From DATCDR01 sp036510575 (GTDB lineage Bacteria > Actinomycetota > Acidimicrobiia > Acidimicrobiales > Bog-793), in contig DATCDR010000112.1 of assembly GCA_036510575.1 (NCBI GenBank), positions 1 through 37,184 of the forward strand: 37,184 nucleotides of DNA, in the 5' to 3' direction. Positions 22,100-29,703 of the stretch are shown here, piece by piece. The notes beneath the pieces are model-generated. The model saw only the letters and a program-made list of their open reading frames with translations, had not been told where the DNA came from and searched no databases. Made by a program: the position numbers and the translations under genes. Each line of letters starts with the position of its first letter. Position 1 is the stretch's first letter.

Positions 22100-22821
22100 C
22101 CGGCTGGATCGTCTGCCTTCTCCGCGGCGAAAATTCGATCGAGTCCCGCTGCTAATACGCCACCAAGCAATGGTGCGACGATGAAGAGCCAGACCTGCTT
22201 CAGTGCGGTGCCGCCGACGATCAATGCCGGACCAAGGCTACGAGCTGGATTCACGGACGTGCCGGTAATCGGGATCCCGACGAGGTGTACGACCGTCAAG
22301 CAGAGTCCGATGGCGATTCCAGCGACCGCGGCATGTGCGCCCTTGGAGCTGGCCCGCAACACGGTGAAGACAAAGAATGTCGTAAGAACCACCTCGGCCA
22401 GGAACGCTCCTCCGAGCCCAATGTGGATGTGGCTCGCAGCACCCCATCCGTCTGTCCCAAGACCCGTCTTCGATCGCGAGTAGAGCGGCGACGACGTGAA
22501 TGTCAGCCACAACACGAGCGCCCCGGCGATGCCACCTGCGAACTGCGCGACCCAGTAGCCGATCGCTTCACGGAGAGAGATTCGACCAGCAACGAGCACT
22601 CCGATGGTAACCGCTGGATTGACGTGACAGCCCGAGACCGGCCCGATCGCGTAGACGAGCGACGCGAGCGTCAGCCCGAAGGCGAGCGCGGTGGCGACGA
22701 CGCCTGCAGAGAAGCTGCTCCCTGTTGCGCCAAATCCGAACGAGAGCGTCGCAACTCCGACTGCGAAGTACACCAGGATTGCGGTCCCGAGAAACTCAGC
22801 GATGAGTTTGCGACGACTCAT
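22072..22821 (-). CDS. Aquaporin (AqpZ-like water channel)
   Basis: A six-helix MIP-family channel of 249 residues with both NPA motifs (68-70 in HVNPAVT; 191-193 in SVNPARS). The selectivity residues His179, Thr188 and Arg194 match the arrangement of water-selective AqpZ rather than the glycerol facilitator, so water transport is the best guess. ATG at 22821 is preceded by AAGGGGGCGAG; an in-frame GTG 24 bases upstream is less likely. The 226 bp upstream (22822-23047) hold its promoter and no supported gene. Confidence 0.94.
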   Translation of the reverse strand: MSRRKLIAEFLGTAILVYFAVGVATLSFGFGATGSSFSAGVVATALAFGLTLASLVYAIGPVSGCHVNPAVTIGVLVAGRISLREAIGYWVAQFAGGIAGALVLWLTFTSSPLYSRSKTGLGTDGWGAASHIHIGLGGAFLAEVVLTTFFVFTVLRASSKGAHAAVAGIAIGLCLTVVHLVGIPITGTSVNPARSLGPALIVGGTALKQVWLFIVAPLLGGVLAAGLDRIFAAEKADDPAGYAGSATLS

Positions 22822-23047
22822 ATCTCGCCCCCTTGCCAACAGCACGCGTAGGCCAAATTCACACCCTTTCAGGGCGCGGCGTCAAGGCCCGTAGCGAGTA
22901 CGAACGTGAGCGCGGCACGAGCACGACTTCGACCACTCGTTCGGAGTTTCGCGCGCCTCGTCGTTTCCGCATGGCGCAGACGATGACGTCGACGCAGTGG
23001 CGCTGTGGGAAGCCGTTCGCCCACTCCGCCACCGCGTGACCTCCGCC

Positions 23048-24475
23048 TCAAGCAGAAACCAGCTCCGCCACGTCATCGGCCGCTTCGACCTCGGACGTCG
23101 CCGGTGCGATCGCGCTCCTCGGAGGTACGCACAGCATGGCGATCGCGCCAAGGACAACCACTGCCGACCCGACGAACACCGCCGGACGAAGTCCCTCCAC
23201 GAATGCCGCGGCACTCTGGTAACCGCCGTGAGCAGCGAAGATGCCGGCCAGCACCGCTACACCGAAGACGCCACCGAGCTCTCTGATGGCGTTCGTCGTA
23301 CCAGAGGCAATGCCTTCTTCTTCGCGCCGAACCGACGAGAGCACCAGGTTCGCGACCGGGGCAAAGAACAGCGACATGCCGATGCCGTTCACGATGAAGG
23401 CAGGAACGAAGTGGATGTAGGTCGTCGAGACATGCCCGACCTGAGCGGTCCACGCAAGGCCGATCGCCTGGAGCGCGACGCCAACGGCGACCACTCTGCG
23501 ACCCCCGATGCGGTCCGAGAGCGCGCCAGCAATCGGGGCGACGAGAATCGGCATCGCTGTCCAGGGCAGAATTCGCAACCCAGCCTGGAGCGGTGTGTAG
23601 TGCTGCGCGGTCTGGAAGAACTGCGCAAGCAAGAAGATCGAACCGAACATCCCGAAGAACATGAAGAAGCTGGCGAGATTCGTCGCCGCGAATCCCCGCG
23701 ACCGGAAGAGCCGCATCGGCAACATGGGCGCATCAGACTTGAGCTCAGCTCGCACGAAGGCCCCGAGTAGCAATACGCCGCTCGCAAACGACACGAGCAC
23801 CTCCTCGGAGCTCCACCCTGCCTCGTTCCCTCTGACCAGACCGAAGACGACTGCGAAGAGCCCCGCGCTGACGAGGATGAGGCCGCGTAGATCGAGGCGA
23901 TTCGCTCGGCCATCGTCGCGCTCGAGGCGGAAGTAGCCAAGCGGCACCAGCACCGCCCCGATCGGCACGTTCAGCCAAAAGATCCAGTGCCACGAGAGTC
24001 CCTGCACGACGGCACCACCGACAACCGGCCCGAGTGCGATCGCCAGGCCACCGATGGCGCCCCAGGCTCCAAGCGCAAGCCCACGACGCTCCGGGGAGAC
24101 CGCGGAGGAGAGAATCGTGAGCGTCAGCGGCGTCATCACGGCCGCACCAAGGCCCTGCACCATCCGGGCGGCGACGAGCATCGAAACCGAAGGTGCGAGG
24201 GCGGCCGCCATCGAGCCAACGGTGAACACGGCGATGCCGATGAGGAACACCCGACGTCTGCCGAATCGCTCCCCAAGCGCGGCTCCCGTCAGCAACATCA
24301 CGGCGAACGACAGCGTGTAGGCGTTGATCGTCCACTCGAGGCTCGAAAGCGATGCATGGAGTTGGACGCGAATCACAGACAGTGCCGTCGTGACAACCAG
24401 GTTGTCGAGTGATCCCATGAACAGCGCAACGGACGTAATGACAAACGTCCAGACGGTCTTCGACTTCGCAGTCAC
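23048..24475 (-). CDS. MFS drug efflux transporter, 14-helix DHA2 family
   Basis: A 475-residue major facilitator protein of the proton-coupled multidrug DHA2 type, with about 14 hydrophobic helices. The first-helix LDNLVVTTALSVI (23-35) corresponds to the family LDxTVVNVALP motif, and GERFGRRRVFLIG (68-80) is motif A between helices 2 and 3. It probably exports toxic organic compounds. The GTG start follows a strong AGGAGG. It lies 50 bp downstream of the tetR gene and has its own copy of the palindromic operator upstream, so it is likely repressed by that TetR protein and induced by its ligand. Confidence 0.94.
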   Translation of the reverse strand: MTAKSKTVWTFVITSVALFMGSLDNLVVTTALSVIRVQLHASLSSLEWTINAYTLSFAVMLLTGAALGERFGRRRVFLIGIAVFTVGSMAAALAPSVSMLVAARMVQGLGAAVMTPLTLTILSSAVSPERRGLALGAWGAIGGLAIALGPVVGGAVVQGLSWHWIFWLNVPIGAVLVPLGYFRLERDDGRANRLDLRGLILVSAGLFAVVFGLVRGNEAGWSSEEVLVSFASGVLLLGAFVRAELKSDAPMLPMRLFRSRGFAATNLASFFMFFGMFGSIFLLAQFFQTAQHYTPLQAGLRILPWTAMPILVAPIAGALSDRIGGRRVVAVGVALQAIGLAWTAQVGHVSTTYIHFVPAFIVNGIGMSLFFAPVANLVLSSVRREEEGIASGTTNAIRELGGVFGVAVLAGIFAAHGGYQSAAAFVEGLRPAVFVGSAVVVLGAIAMLCVPPRSAIAPATSEVEAADDVAELVSA

Positions 24476-24492
24476 CTGCTGCCTCCTAAGTT

Positions 24493-24504
24493 GTGATTAA
24501 TCAC
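24493..24504 (-). promoter_or_regulatory. TetR operator upstream of the MFS gene
   Basis: gtgattaatcac is a perfect 12-bp palindrome between tetR and the MFS gene, about 18 bases before the MFS start. It matches, at ten of twelve bases, gtggttactcac in the tetR promoter. The pairing of two copies strongly suggests the binding site of the local TetR protein. Confidence 0.65.
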
Positions 24505-24525
24505 TTACTCTGCACCTTAAAAAAA

Positions 24526-25065
24526 TTACGCCGGAGCTAGTCCGAGACAGGCGGCGACCCATGACTCGCCGATCTCGGTCGCGTCGAGCGCAGCGATGAC
24601 GTTCAGCAGCATGCCTCGAGCAAAGAAGTTCGTGACCTCCTCCGTCGAGACGCCGGAGAGTACGCCGACATGCTCCCAAAGGTCGCGAAAGCAACGACGA
24701 GTCGTCGCGCCAATCTCTGGGTCTTGCGATGCCGCATACGCGTGCATCTGAATCTGGAGCAGATCGCGGTCAACGAGCAGCTGGCCATAGGCCGTACCCA
24801 TCGCGACGAGTGCTTCCGTGCCGCTCAGTCCTTCCGCCGCCAGGGTGAAAGCGAGCGAGACGCGCTCGAACCCGCGCTCTACGAGCGCGATGAAGAGCGC
24901 CTTCTTGGTCGAGAAGATACGAAAGAGATACGGCTGGGACACCGCCGCGGCTCGTGCCACGTCCTCTGTCGAGGTGCCCTCGTAGCCGTCACGCGCGAAA
25001 ACCGCCATCGCTGCTCCGAGGACCTGTTCGCGTCGGTCCTTCGCGGTCATCCGAGTTTGCGCCAT
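24526..25065 (-). CDS. TetR-family transcriptional repressor
   Basis: A 179-residue TetR/AcrR regulator. The N-terminal helix-turn-helix lies at about 31-52 (TSTEDVARAAAVSQPYLFRIF), preceded by the usual helix AAMAVFARDGYEG. The rest is an all-helical ligand domain without a recognisable specificity. ATG at 25065 is chosen because the upstream in-frame sequence is the promoter and operator. The start is 6 bases from the -10 element, so the mRNA is probably leaderless. It likely represses itself and the downstream MFS exporter. Confidence 0.93.
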   Translation of the reverse strand: MAQTRMTAKDRREQVLGAAMAVFARDGYEGTSTEDVARAAAVSQPYLFRIFSTKKALFIALVERGFERVSLAFTLAAEGLSGTEALVAMGTAYGQLLVDRDLLQIQMHAYAASQDPEIGATTRRCFRDLWEHVGVLSGVSTEEVTNFFARGMLLNVIAALDATEIGESWVAACLGLAPA

Positions 25066-25071
25066 GCGAAT

Positions 25072-25101
25072 AAGATAGTGGTTACTCACTATCCAGGTTA
25101 A
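25072..25101 (-). promoter_or_regulatory. tetR promoter with embedded operator
   Basis: On the minus strand a -35 TTAACC (25101-25096) and a -10 TATCTT (25077-25072) are 18 bases apart. The spacer contains gtggttactcac (25078-25089), a near-copy of the operator before the MFS gene, extended to 7-bp arms gatagtg/cactatc at 25074-25093. The -10 ends 6 bases before the ATG. This is the expected layout for an autorepressed leaderless tetR gene. Confidence 0.6.
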
Positions 25102-25158
25102 GTCCTTCTGCACCGGCGTCCTAACCAGGAGTTATGGCCACTAATCGAGGGTCGTCAG

Positions 25159-26133
25159 TCAGGACTGGCGCGCCGCGCCGGAGTTCGGACTGATCTGCAG
25201 ACTGGACTCATCCACCGCCTGGAACGCGCTCGCGGGGATCGTCTTTAGCTCCGCGATCAATGCATCCGGCCACTTGTTGCTCGCTGCTCCTTGGAAGTAC
25301 CAGTTGCTGCCGTTGTCGGCGAGTATCAGCCCGTACTGCTGCATCGCCCGGAGCACTACCTGGGCCTGGGTCGAGTACTTGGCGATGTCGAAACTGGCGC
25401 TAAGACGAAATCGCGCCCCCATCGGCGGCAGGGACGGGTCGTTGCTCGAGCCGGCCTCGTGACGGGCAGGCCAGATGTAGGCCTTGTCGGACATCTCAGC
25501 GGTCATCCGGATCGCGTGGGTGACCTTGCCAGACTTCACCTCGCTGTAGGTGAGCAGCCCGGGCAGAATCGGCAGCCCTGCGGCGTCCGCGGACGTCCAG
25601 CTGGCAGGACGAAGTGCGTTCGATCGCAGTTTCCAGACGGCCCCGGATCCGGCGGTCGAGCCCGAGCGGGAATACGTCGCGTCGTAGAGCTCGAAGAGCG
25701 TGCACGTCTTCGGGTTCACCATGATCGCGTGACGGTCGCCCGTCGAGGCGGAGCCTCCTTCGATCGGCGTGGAGGCACCGATAGGATACGGCCCTTTATT
25801 GCTCTCGTCGGCGTAGTCGAAGGTGACGTGCACCAGCGGGTGCTTCGGGTTGACGACCACGAACGGAATCCCGTACGGGGTGCTCGGATCACCTGAGGGC
25901 CCGAAATCGGGATGGAGGTTTGTCGAGGACGACGACATCGACGACAGCCACTGCGCGCTCATCGCGTTCACCGGTAGGTTCGTGATCGGGGTATTCCAGA
26001 CGTTGTCGCTCGGAAACATCGGGCACCCTGGAGCGCCAGGAACCCGCGTACCGGCAGCTGGCGACGTCGCGGTCGCCGCGCTGTTCGCGATGGGCACTGC
26101 GGCGATCGACCCGACGGCAGCCAACACCGCCAC
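25159..26133 (-). CDS. Secreted protein of unknown function, probably frameshifted in its signal peptide
   Basis: A 324-residue (from GTG 26133) exported protein with a conserved-looking segment CPMFPSDNVWNTPI near the start and many Trp, Tyr and Pro residues; I do not know its function. The listed start gives a hydrophobic stretch with no positive N-terminus. In another frame ATG at 26185, which overlaps the upstream stop as TGATG, encodes a basic leader ending in RRRLGG. Dropping one base from the run of six Cs at 26138-26143 joins them into an ordinary signal peptide. So the true gene is probably 25159-26185, with a sequencing error or real frameshift. It is the last gene of the DUF1800/DUF1501 operon. 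Confidence 0.75.
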   Translation of the reverse strand: MAVLAAVGSIAAVPIANSAATATSPAAGTRVPGAPGCPMFPSDNVWNTPITNLPVNAMSAQWLSSMSSSSTNLHPDFGPSGDPSTPYGIPFVVVNPKHPLVHVTFDYADESNKGPYPIGASTPIEGGSASTGDRHAIMVNPKTCTLFELYDATYSRSGSTAGSGAVWKLRSNALRPASWTSADAAGLPILPGLLTYSEVKSGKVTHAIRMTAEMSDKAYIWPARHEAGSSNDPSLPPMGARFRLSASFDIAKYSTQAQVVLRAMQQYGLILADNGSNWYFQGAASNKWPDALIAELKTIPASAFQAVDESSLQISPNSGAARQS

Positions 26134-26184
26134 ACCACCCCCCGAGGCGTCGTCGCATTGCTGCTCGCCGGGGCCTTGGCCCCA

Positions 26185-26790
26185 TCAGCAGTCGGCGTTC
26201 GAGCCGAGGTAGCTCGGCACGACGAGCACGAGATCGACATTACCCGGCTCGTAGGCCGTCTCGCCGCTCGGCAGGACCGTCGCGAGCTCAACACCGACCG
26301 TGCCGTGGGAGTCGCCGAACGCTTTGTCCCCAAAGACGTGTGCGATCGTCTTCGAGGACAGGTTGTAAACGGCACACGCGTTGCCGAACAAGTCGCGATG
26401 GATGATGTCGAGCGAGCTCATCTGGATGTCACCAGGAAAGAGCTCAGCAACTCGCAGTTCCGCGCGCACAAACGGCGTGCCTCGTCGGAGTGCGACATCG
26501 AAACCGTCCACCCTGCCCTTGGCAGTCGTGATGTAGGTGAACTCGAAGTTCGCCGTCGAATTTCTGACCGCTGGTCCGTAACAGTTCGGGGCTGCGCAGC
26601 CGTTGGTATCTGCTGGAAACGAACGGGCCCACTGGTGCATGGTGTCGCCGAAACCAGAGAGCCGCGTCTGGCTCGCCCAGACCGAGGACGGCAACGCGGT
26701 AAAGACCATCGCGCCGAGTGCGACGAGCACGACGAAGGCTCGACGACGTGAACGAAACGTCGCCGGAAGCCGTAGCGGGTAGGTGCTCAT
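26185..26790 (-). CDS. Secreted protein of unknown function (201 aa)
   Basis: A basic N-terminus (residues 1-17, including RSRRR) and hydrophobic segment (about 18-38) form a signal peptide or anchor, with a possible cleavage site after VWA (39). The mature part is about 160 residues with cysteines at 65 and 70, one in NACAVYN and one as the very last residue, suggesting disulfides. No family is recognised. Its ATG overlaps the DUF1501 stop (ATGA), and its stop overlaps the next ATG (TGATG), so it is an integral part of the coupled operon. Confidence 0.8.
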   Translation of the reverse strand: MSTYPLRLPATFRSRRRAFVVLVALGAMVFTALPSSVWASQTRLSGFGDTMHQWARSFPADTNGCAAPNCYGPAVRNSTANFEFTYITTAKGRVDGFDVALRRGTPFVRAELRVAELFPGDIQMSSLDIIHRDLFGNACAVYNLSSKTIAHVFGDKAFGDSHGTVGVELATVLPSGETAYEPGNVDLVLVVPSYLGSNADC

Positions 26791-28028
26791 ACGAACCCGA
26801 GCGTCGGGTAACTCTTCCCGAGCACTGCCTTCGACTCGAAGTTCAGCACCCCTTCGAGCACGGTCGCGTATACGGACCGGTAGTCGGTCGTGTAGATCAG
26901 ATTCCCGTTGTCGTCGAGATTCGTGATGCTCGGGGCCTCTCCGTAGAGACCCCCGTGAACCGTGGGTCCGAGTACGAGCACGTTGCTCGCCGTCCCGTGA
27001 TCGGTCCCATTACTTGCATTTGGCTGCACGCGCCGGCCGAACTCGGAGTAGATGACGACGGTCGTGTTTCGGCCTCGGGGTGATCCGGCAATTGAGGCCA
27101 TGAAGCCGCTCAGTGCCCCGTCAAGTTGCGCGAGGTTCTGATTCTGCGTCGTCAACTCGCCAGAGTGCGTGTCGTAGCCTCCCTGGTTCACGGCATACGC
27201 GGTGGTTGGCGACCCTGCCCGGATCAGCTCGGACACGATAGCGAGCTGTGTCCCGACGTCGCCGACGTCTGAGGAGTAGGTAGGTGGCGCTTCCGTGCGC
27301 ATCGCGTCGGCGGCGTCCTTTGAGACCTTGAGCATGTTGACGCCCGCCTGGGCTGCCGCATTGTCGAGTGCACTCACGCGCGGCGCTGGGCGCTGGAGCT
27401 CGTGGTAGTAGGCGAGGAAGCGTGCGTCGGCCTGGGGCAGCTGCCCCTGCGGCTGGGTCGTGTCCTGAAGCGCCGCAGCAGTGCGGCGGTCACCTGCCAT
27501 CGCCGGCAACACCGTCGGCCCGATCGAGCAAGCCTGGAGCACGTCGTTGCCGGTACGGTCCAGCCACCTGCCGAGCCATCCCGAGGAGACATCCTCGCTG
27601 ATCGATCCACTCTGCCAGATGTCCATCGACTGAAAGTGGCTGAGGCTCGCGTTGGGGTAGCTGACGCCACGTACGATCGCCAGCTGGCCCGCATCCCACA
27701 CCGCCTTGAGAGCGGTGAGCGATGGATTGAGACCGAAGCCGTTGCCGAGCGAGAGTACCTTGTCGGGCGCGATCGCCACCGAGCCGCGTTGGGATGCGTA
27801 GGCCGAATCGCCGATCGGAATCACCGTGTTCAGCCCATCGTTTCCACCGTAGAGAGTGAGGAGCACCAATGTTCCCTCGCCGGCTGCGCTCGCGGCAGCC
27901 GCCTCGGCACCCTTGGCCTGTGTGCGAGGTCGTGTCGTAGTGGGACGGAGGGCGCGCGGCATGGCGGTCGCGGCGCTGACCGTGAGCGCCCCTGCCAAGA
28001 ACGTCCGTCGATCTATCTCTCGGGGCAT
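26787..28028 (-). CDS. DUF1501 family protein, Tat-exported
   Basis: A 413-residue DUF1501 protein, a family distantly related to alkaline phosphatase/sulfatase-fold enzymes and usually encoded beside DUF1800. The Tat signal is DRRTFLAGALTVSAATA at about 6-22. Family motifs include LLTLYGGNDGLNTVIP near residue 60 and EFGRR...GTDHGTAS near 330. Tat export implies folding or cofactor loading before secretion. Its function is not established. ATG at 28028 follows GGGAG; a GTG at 28037, immediately after the DUF1800 stop, is an alternative. Either way the two genes are translationally linked. Confidence 0.9.
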   Translation of the reverse strand: MPREIDRRTFLAGALTVSAATAMPRALRPTTTRPRTQAKGAEAAAASAAGEGTLVLLTLYGGNDGLNTVIPIGDSAYASQRGSVAIAPDKVLSLGNGFGLNPSLTALKAVWDAGQLAIVRGVSYPNASLSHFQSMDIWQSGSISEDVSSGWLGRWLDRTGNDVLQACSIGPTVLPAMAGDRRTAAALQDTTQPQGQLPQADARFLAYYHELQRPAPRVSALDNAAAQAGVNMLKVSKDAADAMRTEAPPTYSSDVGDVGTQLAIVSELIRAGSPTTAYAVNQGGYDTHSGELTTQNQNLAQLDGALSGFMASIAGSPRGRNTTVVIYSEFGRRVQPNASNGTDHGTASNVLVLGPTVHGGLYGEAPSITNLDDNGNLIYTTDYRSVYATVLEGVLNFESKAVLGKSYPTLGFV

Positions 28029-28037
28029 GGCTCCCAC

Positions 28038-29330
28038 TCAGTTCGTAATGTTCTCTGGCGCGGTCAGCGCCAGCGGGACGAGACGGGTGAAGTCGTCACG
28101 GACGTGCTGTAACAGCGCATTGGTCCGGGGCGTCCAGTTTTGAATACCGAGCATCTCGCCGAGCACGGCGACGCGTGATCCTCCAGCGGTCTCTTGGATC
28201 GACGAGACGTGCGCGACCTCGCTGACGGTCTGGACGAAGTTCAACTGCGCAAGGCTCGCGGCGGTCGAGAGCCAGTACTCGTTGTTCCCCCAGCCACCCA
28301 CCGTCGGCGGGTTGAAGGGGATCTGCCCGAGGTTCGTGAGCACCCAGAGCAGGTAGCCCGCGCCCCCTTTGCTCTTGAAGGACTCGGTCCGGAGATTCAG
28401 TCCCCGCATGATCCCGGCTACCCATTCGACCGGCTGCTTCACGAGACCCTGCTGGGCCCGAACCGAGGTGAAGTTCGGGTGCATGAAGATCGCCCGCAAG
28501 AGATTGGTCATGTTCAGGTCCGACGCGTATCCAGGCGCGAGGTCGCTCACGACCGGGTCGCTCGGCTTCACCGGGTACGCCAGAAAACTCCACATCCGAG
28601 CAGGGACCCAGCGGTGCGAGGCCTCGGTATGGGTCACGATACGAACGACGTCTTGTCCCGCAAGGTTCCCGCGGTGCCCAAGCAGCGTCTTTTCTCCAAA
28701 GTCGTGTGCCCAGGTGTTGAACTGGAATCGTCCGCTCGGATACGCGATCGACCAGCCAGTAAGCGCACGAGAGGCCTCGCGGACGTCTCGCTGGGAGTAG
28801 TTGCCGATTCCCATCGTGAACCGCTCCATCAGCTCCCTGCCGAAGTTCTCATTCGGCGACTGACGCTGGTTGGAGCTGAGGTCGAGCCAAGTCAGCATCG
28901 CGGGATCGAGCGAGAGCGCGAGCGCGAGCTCATCGAATGGCCCAGGGCCTTTGGTGCGGAGTATCTGGTTCTGCGTGTGCATGTAGATCGGCATGCCGAC
29001 CTTTGAAATCGCGGTCGGGAACTGACCGTGCAAAAGCAGCGTCAGCTTCTCGCGAAGCGGCGTCGGTGTCGTCGCCATCTTCTCGACCCACCACGCAACG
29101 AGATTCACGTACTCGTCGTAGGTGTCTCCGCCATGGCCCGTGTTGAGCGCCTCGGCGCTTGAGAGATGCGGAAGGACGGGCGTGTTCGGGTCCGGCGCGG
29201 TCAGACCTGCAAGCAGCTCCTCAACGGTGTGCTCGTAGCCGGCGGCGGACCCTGCATCTAGCTGAGCGCTCGTCGCGCCGAATCCCGCGCGCCGGTACAG
29301 ATATCCGATAAGTGCGCGATCGCTGCTCAC
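28038..29330 (-). CDS. DUF1800 family protein
   Basis: A 430-residue DUF1800 protein. Hallmarks are LYRRAGFGAT at 11-20, the segment from PLREKLTLLLHGQF (91-104), and NENFGRELMERFTMG at 160-174 followed by REASRALTGW (184-193). No signal peptide is seen, unlike its DUF1501 partner. The DUF1800-DUF1501 pair is widespread in soil and aquatic bacteria and its role is unknown. GTG at 29330 follows GGAG. It is the first gene of a four-gene operon and is preceded by a 373-bp non-coding region. Confidence 0.92.
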   Translation of the reverse strand: MSSDRALIGYLYRRAGFGATSAQLDAGSAAGYEHTVEELLAGLTAPDPNTPVLPHLSSAEALNTGHGGDTYDEYVNLVAWWVEKMATTPTPLREKLTLLLHGQFPTAISKVGMPIYMHTQNQILRTKGPGPFDELALALSLDPAMLTWLDLSSNQRQSPNENFGRELMERFTMGIGNYSQRDVREASRALTGWSIAYPSGRFQFNTWAHDFGEKTLLGHRGNLAGQDVVRIVTHTEASHRWVPARMWSFLAYPVKPSDPVVSDLAPGYASDLNMTNLLRAIFMHPNFTSVRAQQGLVKQPVEWVAGIMRGLNLRTESFKSKGGAGYLLWVLTNLGQIPFNPPTVGGWGNNEYWLSTAASLAQLNFVQTVSEVAHVSSIQETAGGSRVAVLGEMLGIQNWTPRTNALLQHVRDDFTRLVPLALTAPENITN

Positions 29331-29703
29331 ATCTGCTCCGTACGACGTTTCATGTCAGGACGAATGCCGGCACTCCAGACCTTCTTTGGCGCAGGCGCCG
29401 CGGGTATCAAACCAGGTGAGCGCTCCACACCATCTCCAACGACACGTAGGCGGGGGAACTTGAGTACTTCCTCATCTCGAGATTGAGACCTTCCTACTCG
29501 CGAGGCCTGACGGGGCGCCAGCTAGTCGTGCGGCGCGACCGGCCCATCACGGGCGACAAAGCGCAAGTTCTGTACTCAAGGCCGGGTAGATCCAAGTATC
29601 CGAGCAATGGCGTGGCTAAACCACAGCGGGCAGACTCGCGGCGAGATCTGGCGCAACGGTGCAGACTTGGCCCGCAAAGAGGTCACCGATCAAGGGGGCG
29701 GAC
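29331..29703. other. Non-coding region between divergent genes
   Basis: This 373-bp region separates the DUF1800 operon from the flavoprotein gene and must hold both promoters. A weak inverted repeat around atctcgagat (about 29471-29487) is visible. The open frames here have poor codon usage and no recognisable product. No RNA gene is seen. Confidence 0.5.

Noticed and set aside
24505..24528. Seven-T tract after the tetR stop as a rho-independent terminator
   Set aside because: No GC-rich stem precedes it on the minus strand; the A/T run is more likely part of the MFS promoter.
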